DNA of 64,000 nucleotides from Castanea sativa (Eukaryota; Streptophyta; Magnoliopsida; Fagales; Fagaceae): assembly GCF_040712315.1 (NCBI RefSeq), contig NC_134021.1, positions 43,835,501-43,899,500 of the forward strand, given 5' to 3'. Shown piece after piece: positions 25,797 through 38,625 of this stretch (position 1 is its first letter; every line of letters begins with the position of its first letter). The position numbers were made by a program, and so were the translations under genes. Below the pieces are notes generated by a model. The model saw nothing but the letters and a program-made list of their open reading frames with translations. It made no database searches and was not told the origin of the DNA.

Positions 25797-25797
<1 letters not shown>
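25143..25797 (-). pseudogene. Ty3/gypsy pol fragment (RNase H end and integrase)
   Basis: Leftward from 25797, the sequence reads as the end of an RNase H domain (VADAL.RR motif). An integrase zinc-binding region follows (25588-25400: GRIYLGDSS, HLGYLKTLHRLRRDF, DVC). A frameshifted piece of the integrase core lies at 25215-25143. No LTRs adjoin it. An allied copy at 55890-56574 sits in the same place in duplicated block C, so the fragment was present before the duplication. Confidence 0.75.

Positions 25798-25834
<37 letters not shown>
25797..25834. repeat. ATT/TTA microsatellite
   Basis: A perfect trinucleotide run, also found at the same relative place in the other duplicated copy (56575-56614). 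Equivalent runs at 34365-34395 and 57880-57905 are of the AAC type. Confidence 0.9.
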
Positions 25835-28024
25835 CTACTAATTACCGCAATAAAAACAACATAAAATAACAAGAAGTTTAGTAAACATAAATATATGTTT
25901 ATGTTTGTTATATTTTCTTGCTAAAAAAAAGCATTTTAATTGAACTTGGTGAAATGAAAATAAAAATTACTCCATTTTATTAATTTGATTCTTTAATTTT
26001 CATTTTTTTGTCACTTTGGTTGAATAAGCTTGCACTTATGTATTGTTGTTGTTACTCCTTTGTGCATAACTCTATTATTAGTAAAAAATAGTTTTCCAAT
26101 TAAAAACAACTAAAAATAATTACATTTAATTACATTTTTAGTCTCTAATATTTTAAATATGTCAATTTAGTTCCTAATATTTTGCTATTATGTCGAAATG
26201 AATGCTGACGTAGTTAACAGTGATATTATTTTTTTTTTTTTTTCCAATTTAGAGTTGTCATATCAACAGCCATGTGTCCTTATTTTTATATAAATAAATA
26301 AATAAAAGAAAAAGACTTCAGCTACGTAGCTACATTCACTTGGGCCTCACTAGGTTTTTTTTGGGAGATGCAAACCTATGTGGTATTCTTCCTGGGTTTT
26401 TGAATTTACGAGTCACATTTTCTTTACATGCACATAAATATAATTAATAAGCATTTTGGAATATAATTTATTTCTTTAGGGAAATGTACGTCCAAATTGC
26501 ACTGCATCTGGGCATCTATGTTTTTGGCATTTTGGCCCTTTTAATTAACAAAACGTTCAAAGATAATATTTTTTTCCCTTCAAAACAGATTAAATAATAC
26601 ACAATCTTTGTCCTACCATTCAGCTGATTACTTTTTGATCTGGCCACACACCTAGGCAAAAAATAAATATATAAAAAAAAAAAAGAGTAAAGAAAGGGTT
26701 TACTAGCGTCATTGATTGATCATATTAGTAGGTTTTGATTTTGTAAAGGCTAATTGATTTTTTATTAAGAAAATGGACATTTCATGGTAATATATGGTTC
26801 AAATAATAATACCAATTTATTCATCAAAAGAAAAATAAATGAATAAAATGATCCATACAGTATTATATATATACAGTCCTTGATAAAGATTTCATTCATT
26901 TTCTTTCATTTCCTGTTATATCTGTGACACAAATTCATTTATATACAAATTCATAAGGCAACGTGGGGAGAGAAACTGCAGAGTATGTTAGTGGAAATTT
27001 CATTGATGTGAGTTTTTATATTTATTTAATTACATATTAGTGAGAGTAATGCAAGAGCCACAAACAATTTTATAGACATTTTACAAAATTTCATTACAAT
27101 TCTTATTAAAAAAATAAAATAAAATCAATTATCTCCCTTCCTTCCCCTCACCCTCCTTGTCTCTCTATGCATCTTTGGTGATTTACTTGTTTGTAAAATT
27201 GTTTATGGCTCTAGCATTGCTCTTATTGAAAATTTCAGTTGAATATGTTCGTTAAGAAGCCAAAGCTTGGTGACTTCAGTCACAAATTATCATAAAAGCT
27301 CTGGTCCCTTTGTAAATATATCCACTTCATTGTTTAGATTAAATAATTACAAATTAAAAATATATTAGTATTATATTATTTAATATTTTAAATAATGTAA
27401 AATACACCATATTTAGATTCTTAAATTAAAGAAATAACATGTTATTGGTAATATGAAGAGCAACCTTACCATGTCATTTCGTATTCTATTGCCAGGAAGA
27501 TATTATAACAATGTTCAGTACTGATACGTTTAAAATTTGAAATATAATACTTGTCGACAAAGAGATTTGCACTATACGTCTCGGCCAGATTATAAAAAAA
27601 TAGAGGCATGCATGCTTGAAAATCTCTTTGCAACTAAAATTTATGACCACGCGAGGTAAGCTCGTTTGCACCAGTTAGCACCATCTTCTTCCCTTGCACG
27701 GCATTATGTCGGTATGTATGTTTTTCCCTCAAAGTATTGACTGTTTTGCAAGAGTTTCCAACTCTTGTTCATACCAATCCCTCCCTATATACAATATCTC
27801 TGGAAATTGCTTTCAAATTTCATGGCACTTACAGCGCTGTTTCAAAACAATTTCCATGATGATTCAGTGACGAAGTTGCTCAGTATCTCTAAAATGTCCA
27901 CACCCATTTGCACGGTCTGTGTTTCCTTTTTCTATTTCCTTATTATCTTTATTTAACCATTGGAGAATGATGTTAGCCCTAGGCATAGTCATAGATCTTA
28001 AACTCTCTACTTACAGAAGAAAAG

Positions 28025-28180
28025 ATGGCTCTTCTAACTATTATTCTTCTCAAAGTCACAGTGGTGCTAGTTCTTTTCCTTGTGTGCTTGCCTGCACATG
28101 AGGCTAGGACAATTTCCCACGGAAAAAAACCAAAACATGATGAAAAATTACAAGGACAAGTTGTTTGGGGCAGTTTCCGT
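28025..28180 (+). pseudogene. Truncated relative of the secreted-peptide gene at 62018
   Basis: The ATG at 28025 opens a 52-codon frame with a hydrophobic signal peptide (core VVLVLFLVCLPAHEAR), followed by ISHG and a lysine-rich stretch. The DNA matches 62018 up to 'gaggacaagctgattggggca'. A run of seven A (six in the intact gene) shifts the frame after ISHGK, and the stop follows at 28180. Similarity to the intact gene ends at the same point, so the C-terminal half with the PSGPNP motif is missing. The upstream regions also match. At most it could give a short secreted product; most likely it is a dead duplicate. Confidence 0.75.
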
Positions 28181-29628
28181 TAATTTTCTTTCATTAGTTT
28201 TTATCTTCAAAAAAAGTTTATATAAGTAGTAATCTTATAATATCAAAGTTGTACATATTAAATTATCAATTGTTCCGAAAATTTAAGCTTTTGGAATACA
28301 GTAAATTTAATCATTTAACTACATGCTTTAAACAATCTCCCGTACCTATGGGTTGAAACTACCTTTTAATAGCAAAATTATCTTTTAATAGGTGAGACAT
28401 AATATGTGGGAATTCAAATGGAAGGTTAAGTGGAGAAGACAATAATTGAACTCATGATCTCATGCTCTGATACAATGTTAAATTATTGATTTTTTTTTAA
28501 GTTTAAGCTCTTGAAATATGGTAAATTTAATTATTTAATCACAAACTTCTAACATGGAATATGGGGCATGCATTCATTTTGGTACAGTTCAACTTTGACA
28601 TTGCAGAAGAGAATAAAAATGCCCTTTCCCATTTTTAATGATCATTGGTGGAGCAAAATATGAGTGGGACTAAAGATTTTTATTCCGATTTAAGCAGCAT
28701 GAACACGAGGAGAGAAGTTGATGATCAGTAGATAAGTTGAAACTTCATTGTACTAAGAGTTTATAATTATTATATATGGAGATTTTTAATTTAATTTTGT
28801 TTTATTCTTTTAGTTTAGTTTTGGTTTTAGTATTGAGCGATATAGGAGCTTCTTAACTAGTATGTCTTGAAATAATGAACAAAGCCTTATTAACAAGTTA
28901 GAACAACAGAGGTACTTGTGCAAATTCTTTAATTTGAGCAAGTTATGACTGTAGACTTTTGATTAATCTCCCATGGGTCATACAAGGTGTTGAGATTGAC
29001 AAAAGCTCGAGCTTTCAACAATGAAGATTTAGGAATTTGAAAGAAGGAGAGAATGAGAGAGAGAGAATCAATCTGTGAAGTTGTATATGCAAATATGTAT
29101 AAAATAACAAAAACTTTGTCCTTATATATTAGAAGAAGAGAGTGGGAAAATCATAATAAACTAAACTAACTAGAAATCAATAAGAACAAGGTACCTGTCA
29201 CCTAAAACAGTATTTAACAACTAACAAACTATAACAGAAAAGCTACTTGTAGTTTATAAAGTTATTACAAAATGATTGTAGCTTAAGCAGATATCAACAT
29301 TTATCATTCTTCTTCTGAACTGCTTCTTTTTCTTCTTCTTCTTCTTCTCTATTCCTCAATTCTTCAATCTGATTCACTTTAAGGCTTTAACACAAGGCAC
29401 AGTTTCTGGTCCAGTATTTGAGCTCAATAATAAAACTACTTTAACACAAATTCGGAAGCTATTAGCAGGCAATAGCAACTATAGTACAAATAACCTGAAT
29501 TAAGTCCACACCATTAATTTGAAAATTTTGTGAAGAAGTCAAAGTTTTGATACAATATAATTAAAACTTAAGCCATAAATTATCCAAAAATAATATTTTT
29601 CATATTATAATTCACTTCACATTATATA
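28181..29628. other. Intergenic tail of duplicated block A
   Basis: No gene was recognised. About 28660-28860 matches 60760-60950 ('ttattcc', 'gagagaagttgat', 'agagtttataatta'). The remainder is AT-rich, with CTT repeats at 29325-29350. Confidence 0.5.
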
Positions 29629-31825
29629 TGCAGGGACAGGATGGCCAAAATACGTTTTTGGGCCTTGGGCCTGATTTAGGGTTACTTACCTATTCGAGCA
29701 GGGTTTTGAAACCCACAAATAAACTATTGCTGGAAACGTTGATAGGGATAGGGATTATCCGAGGAGGAGCATCAGGATGTTTTGAAGGAAATTCTAGAAG
29801 GTCTGTTGGGTGGAGATATATTCTACAAAAAACTATAGAGAGGAATAACGAATGAGAAATATCTTAAAGAAAGCTGCTACCACCGCATTAAAGGCTCTAC
29901 ACCTACCTCTTGTTAGGATTAGTGCCCTTAAATCCTATTGTATGATGCTATGTATGATATTATGTATGACATTATGTATGACATGATGTATGACTTAATA
30001 TTGTGATTGATAAAGTTATTTTATTATTATCTAAAATAATGGTAACATGAATATGAGATATTATCATATAGTCCATGAGATGCATTGTATGTGATTTATG
30101 TGAAAAGTCACAGAAGATGTAAATCACAAGTTCTTTGTAAACTCAGAATTTATAGTTCGTAGTCGGTGATGAAATTGGGTATTTCATCTGCGAAGACTAT
30201 AACGTGTCAACTAAGATGATTTGTCTTGATCATGGAAGTTGAGACTTCTAGTTGATATGTTGATATGTTTTAAGAGTTAAAACATATTGAACAGGACCGC
30301 TGTGAGATTTATTATTCTCCTAATGATTGTCAAATGAATAATAAATCTTACGACTTCTATTTGCATGAACTCTTAATCCTGAGAGAATAATGGACCTGAT
30401 CATGAAGTGTAGGTTGCTTTGATATATCAGGAGTGAGACCTGAAGTGACGGTCAAAACCTCAGTATGTTGGGTAGCCACATTTAGTGTTGATGGAACATA
30501 TATTCTCAATATGGAATTCATAGTCTCTTGATGGAGATATAAAATATTCCCTTGAGATAAGTTTAATGGTTTCAGTTATTCAGAGAGTTAGGCCTAACCA
30601 CTTTAGTAAGAAATTACTAAAGTATATATTTATGAAATTGGATTTCATAAATATATAATGAATAACTTTAAAGAATTAAACCGGGTACTCAAGGATAAGA
30701 TGTAGTAATTTACAAAGTAGTAGTCTATATTTATGACTTTGTGTTACTACGAATATTTTATGAAGGGGTTACGTGTATAATAAAGTCTTGGGATATAATT
30801 TATTAATAAGGCCTAGAGTGCAATTATATTTATATAGTGGTATTAAATATAATTAATGGTAACTTTGGACTTGTCAAGAGTTGACGGAAAAGCCCAAGGC
30901 CCATTGGAGCTAGTGTCTTATTGGTCCATTTTGGTCCCACTCCAAGCCACACACTAAAGCCCAATTGGAAAGGCCCAATAGGCCAACCCAATTAGATAAT
31001 CAGTTGGTTATAAAGGGAAAAACATACAGAATTTTTATCAGAAGAGATTAGAAAAGAAAAAGAAACGGTGTGTGAGAGAGTGTGAGACACACTTTCATTC
31101 TCCCTTTGAAAAACTGATTGAGAGACCACACATCTTGGGTGTAAAGTGAAATTGGAGTGAAGATTAAAAGTGTTCCCAAGTGCTTCTAATCTTTGTTTTG
31201 AATTTCTCCACACCAAGGTACGCTATCTTGTTCTTAAATTCTGAAATTTACATAGTACACGTTATCAATCATGAATGAAATAGATCCTAGTTCGTTGCTT
31301 CCGCTATGGGTTTTGTATGAGATACAAAACCAGAATTTTTCCTTCACCTCTCTGGCTGCATTAATGGGGAAAATGACCTCTGAATGGTAGTGACCGACTT
31401 TATAGCTATTGTTTGAAGACTTCAAGAGGGTGGCGGATGGGACAAGTATCTAATTGGGTGATTTGTGCTACACGTGGAAGATGAAGGGAAGAAGAAGAGT
31501 GATATAAAAGAATGAAAAAGGCATTAGAGTAGGGAATCGGAGAAGGAAAGAGAAAAAGAAAACACTGTACACATCATCTTCAATTTTAATCTATTGTTTG
31601 AAGAAAGAAAGGCAATATAAGTCATCCTCGACTTACGTCCGAGGAGAATTTCTATTATTTTTATCCATTGATTGTGTAGATAGTGGCAACCTAGTCCACT
31701 TATCTGTTGTCCAATATCCATAAAATCTAGGTTTCAAGCTCACACTCTACAAATTTGATTGTATAAGGCTTTTTGGGCCTGAACCCATCACGCGGTAGGG
31801 TCCGGGTACAAATTGTGCTATTACA
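29629..31825 (+). mobile_element. Tat-type solo LTR interrupted by a nested insertion
   Basis: This is in the opposite orientation to the LTR at 18649. The outer parts are 29629-29910 and 31347-31825, together about 756 bp without the insert and one duplication copy, the normal LTR size of this family. The right end, read inverted, is TGTAATAGCACAATTTGTAC. The flanks are ATATA on both sides (29624-29628 and 31826-31830), a perfect 5-bp duplication. The left end begins TGCAGGGACAGG, which departs from the usual TGTGGGG. A TATA-like 'gatataaaag' lies at about 31500, where the LTR promoter would be. Confidence 0.88.
29911..31346 (+). mobile_element. Nested solo LTR, probably Ty1/copia type
   Basis: The insert starts TGTTAGGATTAGTGCCCTTA and ends TTTTTCCTTCA, and is flanked by CCTCT on both sides (29906-29910 and 31347-31351). 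Rejoining the flanks restores the consensus of the surrounding LTR exactly. The length is 1436 bp, with no coding region. A TATA box candidate (TATAAAG) lies at 31009, followed by leader-like sequence. The TGTTAGGATTAGTG start is familiar from copia LTRs, but the family is inferred. It inserted after the outer LTR was in place. Confidence 0.85.
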
Positions 31826-31899
31826 ATATATATATTATAAGTTTTAAATTTTAAATAATATAATACATTTTAATTTATTATTGAACCTAAAAAATAAAA

Positions 31900-32712
31900 T
31901 TTTAAATTGCAAAATAGAGAGAATCCTAAGTTACCACATACGTAACATCAAATAATTCGCAAGGAAGATACCAACAATTTTGATGTATGTTTAAAATTTG
32001 AAATTTAAGATTTGTGGACAAAGAAATTTGCACTATGCAGTCTATACGACATTACGCGCATAAAATAAATTTTTAAAAAAAATGCCAGCATGCATGCATA
32101 ATTGACTTTGCAACTGAAATTTCCATACTTCCAGTTCCAGGAGCTAGGAGTAACCACTTTTGCACTAACTTCAATCTTAAACTCTCAAAACTCAAAAAAT
32201 AACTAGCTAATTGTGAGGATCTGTTTGAAAATTGTATAAAGGTGAAATATGTTTTTAATTCTAATCTTTGTGGGTATCTTCAACTTTACAATAAATTAGA
32301 CACTAAGGCTTGTAAATATTTTTTAGAATTATTTATTTTACCTTTAAAACGTATTATTTACATTTTTAAAAGATTTCATAATTTGTAAGTAACAGTGGCA
32401 GCTCTAGAAATATTTTTTAGAGTGACTATTGAGAAATTTAAATTATACAAAATCAAAATCTAATAAAGAAATAACTTGAATATATCAACGTAAAAAAAAA
32501 AAAAAAACGCAAATACATGAAGTATTATAATTTCTTTTATTAACAAAGAGAAAAGGAGGGAAAAAACTGATAAAGGATATAGTGGAAATTGAGAATACTA
32601 ATATAAGAGTGATAAAGTGAGAGAGTGAGTCTAAAATGATTTGAATACTTATTACAAGTTCCAAGCCTTGGGTTCGAGGACTGGTGAGTAGAGAGAGAGC
32701 AAAGAGTCAAAA

Positions 32713-32768
<56 letters not shown>

Positions 32769-34500
32769 AATGATATTTTCTAAAACTGTGAGTAAAGTCG
32801 CTAAAGAAAAGAAAAATTGTTGCAACTGCAAAGTCAAGGAAAACGTAATTTCCAGCACTGCCAAGGAGAACTCACGATCACATTATTTTTGTTTGTACCA
32901 TTTTTTAAAGAAAAATGAAATTAGAGATTATTTTTAAGTAATGAGTTGAACGAGTTACAAATCTAAATGATTGAAGTTTTTTTTTTTTTTTTTTTTTATA
33001 TAAATAGGCTTTTTGTTGAATAACATGTTCACTTGTTGTTTGGTCTAGTCTTATTTTTGTTGTTATTTGGGTTAATTTTTATTATTGTTATTTTAACATT
33101 CTTTTTTTTTTTTTTTTTGGTTTAAGAATTATATATTGGGAGACATAATTATTTTAGGAGAAATCCTATTACCACAACATTTTCACATGTCACAACTTAC
33201 ACCAAATCTTAGGCGACAAGCTATTACTAGTTGATACAAAATTAATGTTAGCATTAGGACAAAATTAGAATCTTCAATAGCTTACCACATAAGATTTTTT
33301 GTGAAATTATTGTAAATATGTTGTAAATAGAGTAGCATTTCTCTTATTTTGTGGAACAAAAACTATTGTGATTCTCAAGCCAGTGTGTTCAACATTTTTT
33401 TTGAGATGGTCACAAGAGGTTAGTTTAGTATATAATTTGTTTGCAAGTTTATACACACACACACGCATCTCTTTTTGCAAGTCTTGTGACCACCCTAACA
33501 TCAACATGGAGCCACAACAAAGTGTGGTATCCTCGTAATAGTGGTATAAATAATAATGTCAATGCCAATACCAATACCAATACCACTAACAATAAAAATA
33601 ACAATAACAATAAAAATAAAAATACCTACAACAAGAATTTTAATTAAAATAAACTTGTTTCTATTTTTTAATTTGATTTTTCTTCTTAAAGAGCCCATTC
33701 ATACTAAAACTTGGTGAGAATAAACATAATAAGTTCTTGGGAGGATTGCACATTTTCCCCTTAAATATTATTCATTTCACTTCAATCTCCTTCCTAGAAT
33801 TTGAAATTGAGCAATATCCCCCCTAGTTAATAGGTGATTGGCATATGCCCCGAAACTAATAAGTTCTTTTAAATTTAAAAATTTTAGAGAAAATTATTTT
33901 TATGTTAAATTGTAAAATTGGCTTCATACTTAAAAGTATCCCATTTTCCATGTGCAACCAATGGATGCATAGATTTTCAATAGTCACCTCAAACAATAGC
34001 CACACATTCATTATTGAATCCACCTTTTAATTCTTTTTGTTGAGTAGGTATTTGAATTGGTTAATTTAAAATTTCACTATATATGCCTTGAATTCTTCGT
34101 GCTTTCTATAATTCTTTCATATTTTCCATTTATGAGTATCGATGTTCTTATCTTCTCTTTGTGTCATTTTTTTCACAAAATAAATGGCCCATAGGTGATT
34201 GATGTTGTTGAATTTTACTTTGTACATCCTAAATTGGCTAGATGATAAATTTCGGTTTTAATTTTATTTCATTTGATTTGTTAGTTTTTAACATGTAAGA
34301 GTAATATTAGTGGGTTATTTGTGGATTTTTTTTCAACGTATTGTTTGATGATATTTTTTCTTTGAATAACAACAACAACAACAACAACAAAAACAACATA
34401 TCAAATAACAACAATATTTGAAACATAAATATATGTTTATGTTAGTTATATTTTCTTTTTCTTTTTTTTTTTTTATAAAAAAAACATTATAATCGAACTT
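31900..34500. repeat. Duplicated block, copy B (partial)
   Basis: Positions 31930-32150 match 27450-27670 and 61320-61470, the region upstream of the peptide gene copies. Positions 32240-32400 match 54380-54540. Positions 33520-33900 match 23620-24000, and 33890-34500 match 57350-58030. No peptide-gene exon survives here. The similarity stops abruptly at about 34501, where the Harbinger remnant starts. The stretch 32500-33400 has no recognised feature apart from a GA run at 32718-32765 and T-rich runs. Confidence 0.65.
32718..32765. repeat. GA microsatellite
   Basis: An uninterrupted run of GA dinucleotides. The minus-strand Ser-Leu reading frame across it is an artefact of the repeat. Confidence 0.95.
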
Positions 34501-35875
34501 AGCATGCAAATGAAATTGTGTAGAGCACAACACACAATAATCACGTAACGTTTCCTAATTGGCTTGAAGTTTGGCATTAAATTCAGAATAGGGAAATGGG
34601 CCTTTAGCACTCCAAAGGACCGCTCAATAACCATCCGTAAGGATGAGTGTCTGTAGTTGTACAACTCTTTCTTTGATGTTATCCGTCTACCACTTGAGCA
34701 GAATTCCTGCGCATGGTACTTAGTTGACTTGTAAAGGGGGAGAAAACTAGTGCCAATTGGTAGACCCGGATCCACCAAGTAGTACGACCCTACACCTACA
34801 CACACACACAACCAGGCCACACGTAATTAAGTTGTTCATAAACATACTACTTAGACGTGGAGGATAAAATAACTTTAATTAAAGTCACAGTAATGTATAG
34901 TACCTATTGGTGGCCATGGAAATCCATGCTTCTGGTCACTGATCGCTTCCTCGAAAACCCTTGAGTCATTCGCACTGCCCTCCCACCCAGAATGGACAAA
35001 TGTGAACTACATGTCTATGTTACGCACACACAGCATATTAGTTGTTATAAGGCTCTTGTGGTCCCTGTGTGCTTGAGTCGCATTCGCAGGAGGTCGGGCA
35101 CTCACTTGCGTTCCATCAATTGCTCCTACACATCTCTACACATGAAAGTTTTCATTAATCTTAGCAAGCATAGGTCAAATATGATATTATTTTACTATTA
35201 TACGAAGTTAGTTAAGTAAGCTTTGTTTTGTACCTCAAACCATGGCTAATACTTGTTCACTTGAAGATGTTCAGGGAAGCCGGTGACATTCTGATCAGGT
35301 TTAATTAAATGCTTCGCGTAGTGACCTACAGCCCGCAACGCTTGACGAAAATGCCGGCAGATGGTTTCTATTGAGTGCTGAAACCTGTCTGCAACACATC
35401 TAAAGCGGGTGTTGTGTCCAAGTATGTACAATAACATGGCCACGGCCTGAGTGGCATTCACCCCGCCAAGTCCGTCCCTCAAGTAACCATGTTGAGCCAA
35501 CTCGTCCACTAAATGTAACAGTAATTCAGGTGTCATGCGGAACATCTCGTAACACTTAGCTGGATTACCTTCAGTGACCTCCTCCATATACGCCTTGCCG
35601 GTCAACACACTTGTTCGCATTGGTTGTTTATCATAATGTCGCTGCATGTACGCATACATCTCCCCAACTATAGGATTCACTAAATTAAACTCTGCTTCTT
35701 CTTCACATTCGGACTCCGAATCGGTCCAGTCAGCATCATTATCTTCACAGTCATTGCTGGAACCAACGTCGTTGAAGTATGCATCATCGAAGTCATACTC
35801 TTGGATTGCCCACCACCAATCATTTCTGGACACCATAAGTGACCTACACATTAGCACAAACACACTATTCAGCAC
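34501..35875 (-). pseudogene. PIF/Harbinger transposase (DDE type), broken
   Basis: This enzyme would cut and rejoin transposon ends. The first exon (35875 to about 35233) has an acidic N-terminus (EYDFDD, DCEDNDADW) and a helical domain with PELLLHLVDEL and FRCVADRFQHSIETI. An intron with a GT donor near 35232 and an AG acceptor near 35150 leads to GAIDGTQV, holding the first catalytic Asp. SGWEGSAND gives the second Asp. After another intron comes YYLVDPGLP and then VIERSFGVLK with the catalytic Glu (about 34600). Stops interrupt it after VNKY and before FTFV, and the C-terminus is cut soon after ALHNFIC. It is recognisable but not functional. Confidence 0.8.
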
Positions 35876-36304
35876 TGTTTGGCATAGAGAGATATAAAAG
35901 TAAATATGTTATTCTAAACAGTCTACACCTCAGCCTGTAATCCAACAAAGTGATGAGACCATCAACATAGAAAATGGAAACCTATCAAATAGTCCTACTA
36001 ATAACATCAACCATAGATTATAATAACACAATAACAAAAAATAATTACAACAAGTACATAAATAATATAGGTGTATAATATAAACACCTAATTCAATAGT
36101 CACCATAATAAACGTATAACAATCAATGAACCCAAAATCCAAATCCGTCACATAATATAACACAAACCATACAAACATTCCAAGTTCATAAATAACATAA
36201 ACCTTATAATTATCCATACGACGCAAAAACAAGTAAATAGAACAACCCGAATCCATAGTACATAAAAACCAAATATCTTAGACTTAATGCAATACACGAG
36301 TGCC

Positions 36305-37419
36305 TCAATCCTCCTCCCGGTTTAGAATGTCCTCAATCCAAGACTTTCTCCTATGCTCCAGCATACTCATAAACACTACCCTATTATCCTTTTGCTGCAA
36401 AACCTTTGACATCTTGATATAGGCCTTGTTACTCAGATCCGCATACGAATTCAGCACCTCCATTGCCTTGCCAAGTGAACAAGGATCACCCCCTACGCCG
36501 GATTGAGCCAATTGGTCGGATGAACCACTAGACCTGCCGAGTTTACCACTGTACCTATCCTTCGTCATTGCGGTGTACTCCTTTAGGGCTACAGTCATTT
36601 CACTTACCCTATCCGACTTCTTCGAGACCTTCTTACCCTTGCCACTTGCATCTTGCACAGGATGTTTTCCCATCCGTTGGGTTACCTCCTCAACCTCAAC
36701 ATCCTTCACAATTTGCGGGACACTCTCAAAGGTAGGGGTGTAACAGTCATCGTCCAGATGGGTGGGTGCACTTGCATTGGCATTGGCATTGGCAAGCTCT
36801 TCCTTTAGGGCACGCTTCTCGTCACTATTCAGGGGAGGAGTGTTTGAGGAGATCTGCAAGTTCCCAGTCGCAATACTAGGGGTGAACAACTGCTGCAGTG
36901 ATGGGTAGTCTAGGCATCCTTGTTTCCTTAAGTTAGCTGTACCTTTGTTTTGCTGCAATGTCCTTGGAAACATTAGCACACTAAACACAACAATTCATAT
37001 ATTACCAACTTGGAGGCAAATTGTATAAATAAATAATTGCAATAAGTTATATAATTAATAAACAACAGTAAACATACGGCAATCACATTCTCCCACACCT
37101 CGTCAGGTCAAGTCACTGTTTGGGTCTACTCGTCCCACCCCAACCCTGTGTGTCTTAGCAACTAGCTCCACTTGCGTTGTTTGAGTCGGAGTCTATTGTG
37201 CTTCTGTTGAACTTGCTTAGAGAGAAAGTCTTTCCCAGTCCTTTGGTTAAGTTCAACTGTAATTGATGCCCACGTAAGACCCTTGAACACACCATTTGGC
37301 ATGTTACCCTTAAGTTGTTCCTCCAACATGATCTCAATAAAAATATGTTCTACAGGGGAAGGCCACATTTTGTCATCCACCTCTTGTGATTCATGTGCCA
37401 TGTATTTGAAATATCTCAC
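36305..37419 (-). pseudogene. Harbinger accessory protein, Myb/SANT-like
   Basis: The first part (37419-37162) has the Myb/SANT-like DNA-binding pattern: W at intervals, FIEIMLEEQLKGN, GLTWASITVELN and LKQRKW. A stop codon and an intron-like gap follow. The second part (36988-36305) starts near RKQGCLDYPSL, passes through a Ser/Thr-rich linker, a basic KGKKVSKKSDR stretch, and ends in a helical segment finishing NREED. In plant PIF/Harbinger elements this protein works with the transposase to bring it to DNA. The interruption after WS makes it a probable pseudogene, although a missed splice site could explain it. Confidence 0.72.
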
Positions 37420-38585
37420 GTGGTAAGCTCATGATAGATAATAATTTTAAGAATTGATTAATAGGACTACAGGATTCATGGTCCAAAAAATGAAAAATAT
37501 TCCACAGTTAAATCAACACGGGTAAGATAAAGCATGCATGGAATGAACAAAACAGTGGTAATATATAAGAAACAGTGGTAATATATAAATCCTTCATCGA
37601 GGTTTAACACATATACAATGTGACCATTTTTACAAAAGATGGAAGATCGAAGCAATGAGTAGTACAATATTCAAAAGTGGTCACAAATACAACTAGGTTA
37701 GTGCATGGTTAAGTACATGGTAATCCACAAGAAAGTACGCTACTGAACATAATGGGAACAAAATATATCAGTAGTATATCAAAAGGGACATGCACTAAAT
37801 TACTTCGACTACGCATCCGTCTCTTACTGAGGTGGGTCATCATACAATCGGTCAGGAGAGGCCACGGGGGCAATGTAGGGCTCATGACTTCTTACCCTAG
37901 GGACCCCCATCACTCTGTGATAATTCTATCGAATATGCTTCCACTTCGTAATTACCCGCCTCATGGTAAAGGCCTTCCCTGTGCGAGCATTAAGATTGGC
38001 TGTGATCTGCTCCTACACTTGCGCATTGGCAGAATAAGGACGCAAATTCCCAAGCACATAGTGAGAAAATACCAAGTTACACAACAGATCCTCACAATTG
38101 GCATCCCATGTTCTCAACTCCGCAGCCATCTTAAATAACAACACACACATCTCATACACAATCATATCACAAGTACAGTAAAGAAGTAAAAGGCATGCAA
38201 TGATAATACAAAAGCAAAAGCAGTGGTGTTATAGGAGGTCATTAGAGCTGTAGTACATCAAAGGCTAAAACACCAAATGCTAAATGTAGCTAAACAAAAC
38301 CCATCCTTAACCTAAAGTCAGTCTATCCATCCAATTTACCAAACACAACTCTCAATACCCACCTTGCAACACACTATCAAACAAGATCAAACACCCCACA
38401 AATTAGTGGAACATTCATCCTCCATTTACAGTACAGCACAACACACGATTCAAAATTGATACATTGAAAATCCTTAACATCTTTCATTATGTAATAAAAA
38501 GAAAGAACTTTATATACAAATGATATTTCATTATGTAGTCCTTATCACTTTTCAATTATTTGGTATAACTCTGAAATGGAGAGGG

Positions 38586-38625
<40 letters not shown>

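Larger units (their letters stand above)
23600..28900. repeat. Duplicated block, copy A
   Basis: This block shares long colinear stretches with 54350-59350 and shorter ones with 31900-34500 and 60200-62450. Matching landmarks are 'actaaaacttggtgagaataaacataataag' (about 23785), the integrase fragment (25143-25797), the TTA run, 'gggagatgcaaacctatgtgg' (26365) and 'caatccctccctatatacaatatc' (27775). Near the right end are the secreted-peptide gene fragment and an AT-rich tail matching 60760-60950. About 24030-25090 does not match the other copies and has no recognised feature. Confidence 0.75.

Noticed and set aside
33501..33698. Ile-rich open frames at 33.5-33.7 kb
   Set aside because: Caused by AAT/AAC-type simple repeats; the same noncoding repeat is found in block A at 23.65 kb.
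37752..38138. 128-codon + strand open frame
   Set aside because: Lies inside the leftward Harbinger element, with no recognisable domain and no splice partners.
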